From an uncultured Methanobrevibacter sp. (lineage in GTDB: Archaea; Methanobacteriota; Methanobacteria; Methanobacteriales; Methanobacteriaceae): a DNA stretch of 6,544 nucleotides. How positions within the stretch are numbered: position 1 is the stretch's first letter; every line of letters starts with the position of its first letter. The DNA is taken from assembly GCA_946611495.1 (NCBI GenBank), contig CAMODR010000073.1, positions 1 to 6,544 on the forward strand, given 5' to 3'. The notes under the pieces are model-generated. The model did no database searches and had not been told where the DNA came from. It saw only the letters and a list, made by a program, of their open reading frames with translations. Made by a program: the position numbers and the translations under genes. Positions 4,387-6,544 of this stretch are shown here, in pieces.

Positions 4387-4785
4387 TTATCTGTAACTTT
4401 TTTGTTTACGAGCTCTAGCTCCAGGACCACCGTATTTCTTAGGTTCAGAACGTCTTGGGTCACCTACTAACATGGTTCTGTCGTATTGGGTATATACTTC
4501 TTTTAAGTCCATGTCTTGAGTCCATTGTACTAAACCTTTTGCAATTACCATACGTGCAGCTTCAGCTTGGCCCATAACTCCTCCACCATTAACTCTAATA
4601 GAGATGTCTACATTGTTTGCGACTTCTCCAGCTAATTCTAATGGTTCGGTTAATTTTAAACGTGCAAGTTCAGGAGAATAAAGTTCTAAAGGAACTTTAT
4701 TAATTCTTACTTTACCGGTACCTTCTCTTACAGTACCTCTTGCAATAGCTGTTTTACGCTTACCGCTTGTATGAACAACTTTCAT
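4387..4785 (-). CDS. rps9: 30S ribosomal protein uS9 (S9p)
   Basis: This is a small-subunit head protein whose C-terminal tail reaches the P-site tRNA. The protein has 132 residues, normal for archaea. The family signature is visible as [20 protein letters not shown] (66-85), the N-terminus as [20 protein letters not shown] (7-26), and the conserved basic tail as [17 protein letters not shown] (116-132), ending in the typical QKSYR. The start ATG (4783-4785) follows a GGAGTG ribosome binding site eight bases upstream. It lies 107 bp below rpl13, with which it is normally co-transcribed, and is followed by a long hairpin, suggesting that the rpoD-to-rps9 transcript ends here. Identification is firm. 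Confidence 0.98.
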   Translation of the reverse strand: MKVVHTSGKRKTAIARGTVREGTGKVRINKVPLELYSPELARLKLTEPLELAGEVANNVDISIRVNGGGVMGQAEAARMVIAKGLVQWTQDMDLKEVYTQYDRTMLVGDPRRSEPKKYGGPGARARKQKSYR

Positions 4786-4892
4786 AACAATTACACTCCA
4801 TCGTTAATAAATAATTCATAAATCTTAATTAGAATAATTCTAAACATCTAAATTAACACTAAATGAATGAGAATTGATAAAAATCAATAGAT
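4786..4892. other. 107-bp spacer between rpl13 and rps9
   Basis: This holds the rps9 ribosome binding site (4794-4799) and short inverted repeats: TTAGAAT-A-ATTCTAA (4829-4843), ATTGAT-AAAA-ATCAAT (4873-4888) and AATAGATCTATT (4886-4897), the last spanning the rpl13 stop codon. None has a convincing terminator tail, and no clear TATA element is seen, so read-through from rpl13 is likely. Confidence 0.45.
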
Positions 4893-5321
4893 CTATTCAA
4901 ATTTAGCACCTAAAAGTTTAGAGATTTCTCCTAATTCCATTCCTTTTTTAATGTTATTATATTCAGCTTCAGGCATGGTTATAAGTTCAGCATCAGCATA
5001 CTCTTCAGGTACGCCTACAAATGCTTTGAATCCTTTAAAAGCATTTTTACCTTTTGCTTTTTTCATAGGTAACATACCTCTTACGGTTCTTCTGAATATA
5101 TCTTCTGGTCTTCTTGGGTATTTAGGACCTAAGTCACGAGGGTTAGAGATACTTGCTCTGTCCACTCTTTGTTTGTACTTAGCGTAAGCCCAATCTTTAT
5201 TACCAGTTAACATTATTTTTTCAGCGTTGAGAACTACAATCTCTTCGCCTTCAAGAAGATTCTTACTGACTACACTAGCAAGTCTTCCTAAAATATGTCC
5301 TTCACCGTTAATAATCATCAT
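4893..5321 (-). CDS. rpl13: 50S ribosomal protein uL13 (L13p)
   Basis: This is an early-assembling large-subunit protein. The protein has 142 residues, the usual archaeal length. It shows the archaeal/eukaryotic pattern: [13 protein letters not shown] (4-16), the block [16 protein letters not shown] (78-92), which is the family signature, and AFVGVPEEY (100-108). Two ATG codons are adjacent at the start (5319-5321 and 5316-5318). GGTG lies five bases before the first and eight before the second, so either could be used; the first is given. The spacer to rpl18e is 20 bp, so the two are certainly co-transcribed. No oddity is seen. Confidence 0.98.
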   Translation of the reverse strand: MMIINGEGHILGRLASVVSKNLLEGEEIVVLNAEKIMLTGNKDWAYAKYKQRVDRASISNPRDLGPKYPRRPEDIFRRTVRGMLPMKKAKGKNAFKGFKAFVGVPEEYADAELITMPEAEYNNIKKGMELGEISKLLGAKFE

Positions 5322-5341
5322 TTTAACACCATTCCCTAAGC

Positions 5342-5707
5342 TTATAACATAATCTTAACATTGCTACCTTTAGGATTGTTTTCTGCAAGTTCAGCAATGG
5401 AAATAGCTTCACAGTCTGCTTTTTCTAATTTTGCTAATGCGTTTTTAGTAAATCCTAATGCAGCGACAGTAACTTTATGATCTAATTTACCATCAGATAA
5501 TACTTTACCTGGAATAACTACAGTTTCTCCTTCAGCAGTGTTTTTGTTAATATGAGAAAGACTTACTTCAGCTTGGTTTCTGCAAGGCTTCTCAAGTTTA
5601 ATTGCTATATCTTTCCAAATAGCTACTCCTTCTTCATAAGATTGTTTTCTAAGATTTTTGATAAGTGCAATAAGGTTAGGATTAGTCTTTTTAATTTCTC
5701 TAGCCAT
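5342..5707 (-). CDS. rpl18e: 50S ribosomal protein eL18 (L18e)
   Basis: This is a large-subunit protein of archaea and eukaryotes, related in fold to bacterial L15. The protein has 121 residues, typical for archaea. Family sequence is visible as [17 protein letters not shown] (7-23), [21 protein letters not shown] (64-84) and [10 protein letters not shown] (111-120). The start is the ATG at 5705-5707, only two bases after the rpoD stop. Its GGAGG ribosome binding site (5717-5721) lies inside rpoD, in the codons for the last Gly-Gly, which points to translational coupling of the two genes. It is followed 20 bp later by rpl13. Identification is firm. Confidence 0.98.
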   Translation of the reverse strand: MAREIKKTNPNLIALIKNLRKQSYEEGVAIWKDIAIKLEKPCRNQAEVSLSHINKNTAEGETVVIPGKVLSDGKLDHKVTVAALGFTKNALAKLEKADCEAISIAELAENNPKGSNVKIML

Positions 5708-5709
5708 TA

Positions 5710-6537
5710 TTAGCTTCCTCCTTCACTAAATGTGATAAACTCGTCTGTTTTAGCTTCTAAAACATCACAAGCTTTTAATAAAACCTCTTTAGGAGGCATT
5801 GATCCATCAGTTTCAATTTTAAAAATAAAATCATTTTCACGATAGCCGACATTGATAAACTTAGATCCAGCTGCTTTTGCTGTTCTGACACATGCTTTGC
5901 ATAATGAACAGTTTTCAATATCAATAACCTCAATCTTTCCATCTTCCTTATTAGCTTCCAATACGCCTCTTGGGCATGCTTCAGCCACTTGATAGACTAC
6001 CTCTTCATCTTCATTAAAGGTTATGTCAGGATATTGCTTATAAGCGCAAACGGTTGTAGGAACCCATTTTGCATGTTCCTTACCTATACCTAATTTTGCT
6101 ACAGCCTCTAAATCAACGTCTTGATCCTCTTTTAATTTTAAGAGAGGTATGGTATCGTATACTGGTTTAATCTTTGAGTCACCACAAGATTTTAAATCCC
6201 TTGAGTAAACTACTTTAGGTCCAGATTCTTTTAATGCAAAGGAAACACTACATTTTGGACAGTATTCTCCTTCTTCAGCATTACAGTCACAATCTTCAGG
6301 CATTACTAATCCTTCTATAGATTCTAAATCAGAGACTAAAGGAGTTAAACCTAATCTATGTGCTAATACCTCATCAAACATTGCAGAATCATTTTTAACA
6401 ATGAATACATCTTCAATAGCTAATTTTGGAACTCTCATCATAGCTATTCTTCTGATTGCATTAACAAAAGGTACTTCTGCATCACGGACTATGAAAACCA
6501 TTGAATTTTCATCTTGCTTTTTGACATCAATTTCCAT
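5710..6537 (-). CDS. rpoD: DNA-directed RNA polymerase subunit Rpo3 (RpoD) with ferredoxin-like domain
   Basis: This is the archaeal counterpart of Rpb3 and the bacterial alpha N-terminal domain. It pairs with subunit L and nucleates polymerase assembly. The protein has 275 residues. The dimerisation domain is seen at both ends, including EVPFVNAIRRIAMMRVPKLA (21-40) and HRLGLTPLVSD (60-70). A probable zinc site has C83, C85, C93 and C96, as in Rpb3. The inserted ferredoxin-like domain (about 165-225) keeps C188 (ACP) plus C210, C213 and C216, enough for one [4Fe-4S] cluster. Positions expected for a second cluster are not cysteine (V181, V184 and A220). The ATG at 6535-6537 lies seven bases from the window edge, so its promoter and upstream neighbour (rps11 in related genomes) are out of view. 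It overlaps functionally with rpl18e, whose ribosome binding site it contains. Confidence 0.98.
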   Translation of the reverse strand: MEIDVKKQDENSMVFIVRDAEVPFVNAIRRIAMMRVPKLAIEDVFIVKNDSAMFDEVLAHRLGLTPLVSDLESIEGLVMPEDCDCNAEEGEYCPKCSVSFALKESGPKVVYSRDLKSCGDSKIKPVYDTIPLLKLKEDQDVDLEAVAKLGIGKEHAKWVPTTVCAYKQYPDITFNEDEEVVYQVAEACPRGVLEANKEDGKIEVIDIENCSLCKACVRTAKAAGSKFINVGYRENDFIFKIETDGSMPPKEVLLKACDVLEAKTDEFITFSEGGS

Positions 6538-6544
6538 ATTAAAC

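Noticed and set aside
4951..5187. Plus-strand ORF opposite rpl13
   Set aside because: It is antisense to a complete, highly conserved ribosomal protein gene, with no supporting signal.

Overview
The window is a stretch of archaeal housekeeping DNA, almost certainly from a methanogen of the order Methanobacteriales and most like Methanobrevibacter. This rests on archaeal-type ribosomal proteins (uL13, eL18, uS9 and uS2), small archaeal/eukaryotic-type RNA polymerase subunits (Rpo3/D, Rpo6/K, Rpo10/N), a methanogen-style 2[4Fe-4S] ferredoxin, TATA-like elements, Shine-Dalgarno sites complementary to an archaeal 16S tail (AGGTGAT, GGAGG), and very AT-rich spacers. The genus is inferred from composition and protein style, not from a database match.

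All nine genes are on the minus strand, so transcription runs from high to low coordinates: rpoD (Rpo3), rpl18e, rpl13, rps9, rpoN (Rpo10; only 56 codons), rpoK (Rpo6), eno (enolase), a small ferredoxin gene, and rps2. The order rpl18e-rpl13-rps9-rpoN-rpoK-eno-rps2 is a widely conserved archaeal cluster, known for example as the halobacterial S9 operon. The ferredoxin gene is an addition between eno and rps2.

The layout has two parts. From 6537 down to 4893 the genes are packed like an operon: 2 nt between rpoD and rpl18e, with the rpl18e ribosome binding site inside the rpoD 3' end, and 20 nt between rpl18e and rpl13. Below that the genes are separated by 107, 271, 277, 657, 449 and 219 bp of AT-rich DNA. 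These spacers hold nothing convincingly coding. They do hold clear structure: a tandem 22-bp array ending in the rps2 TATA element, a tandem ~48-bp array between rpoN and rpoK, a 20-bp perfect palindrome before rpoN, a long imperfect hairpin just after rps9, and several terminator-like stem-loops. The simplest reading is that the ancestral operon has been split into several transcription units, each with its own promoter, regulator site and terminator.

Functionally, most products build the transcription and translation machinery: three RNA polymerase subunits (D nucleates assembly, N joins the D-L platform, K is the omega-like subunit) and four ribosomal proteins. Enolase supplies central carbon metabolism, and the ferredoxin carries low-potential electrons. 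No mobile element, CRISPR array, tRNA, rRNA or defence gene is visible. I see no undescribed protein system; the novelty, if any, is in the repeat arrays and structured spacers.
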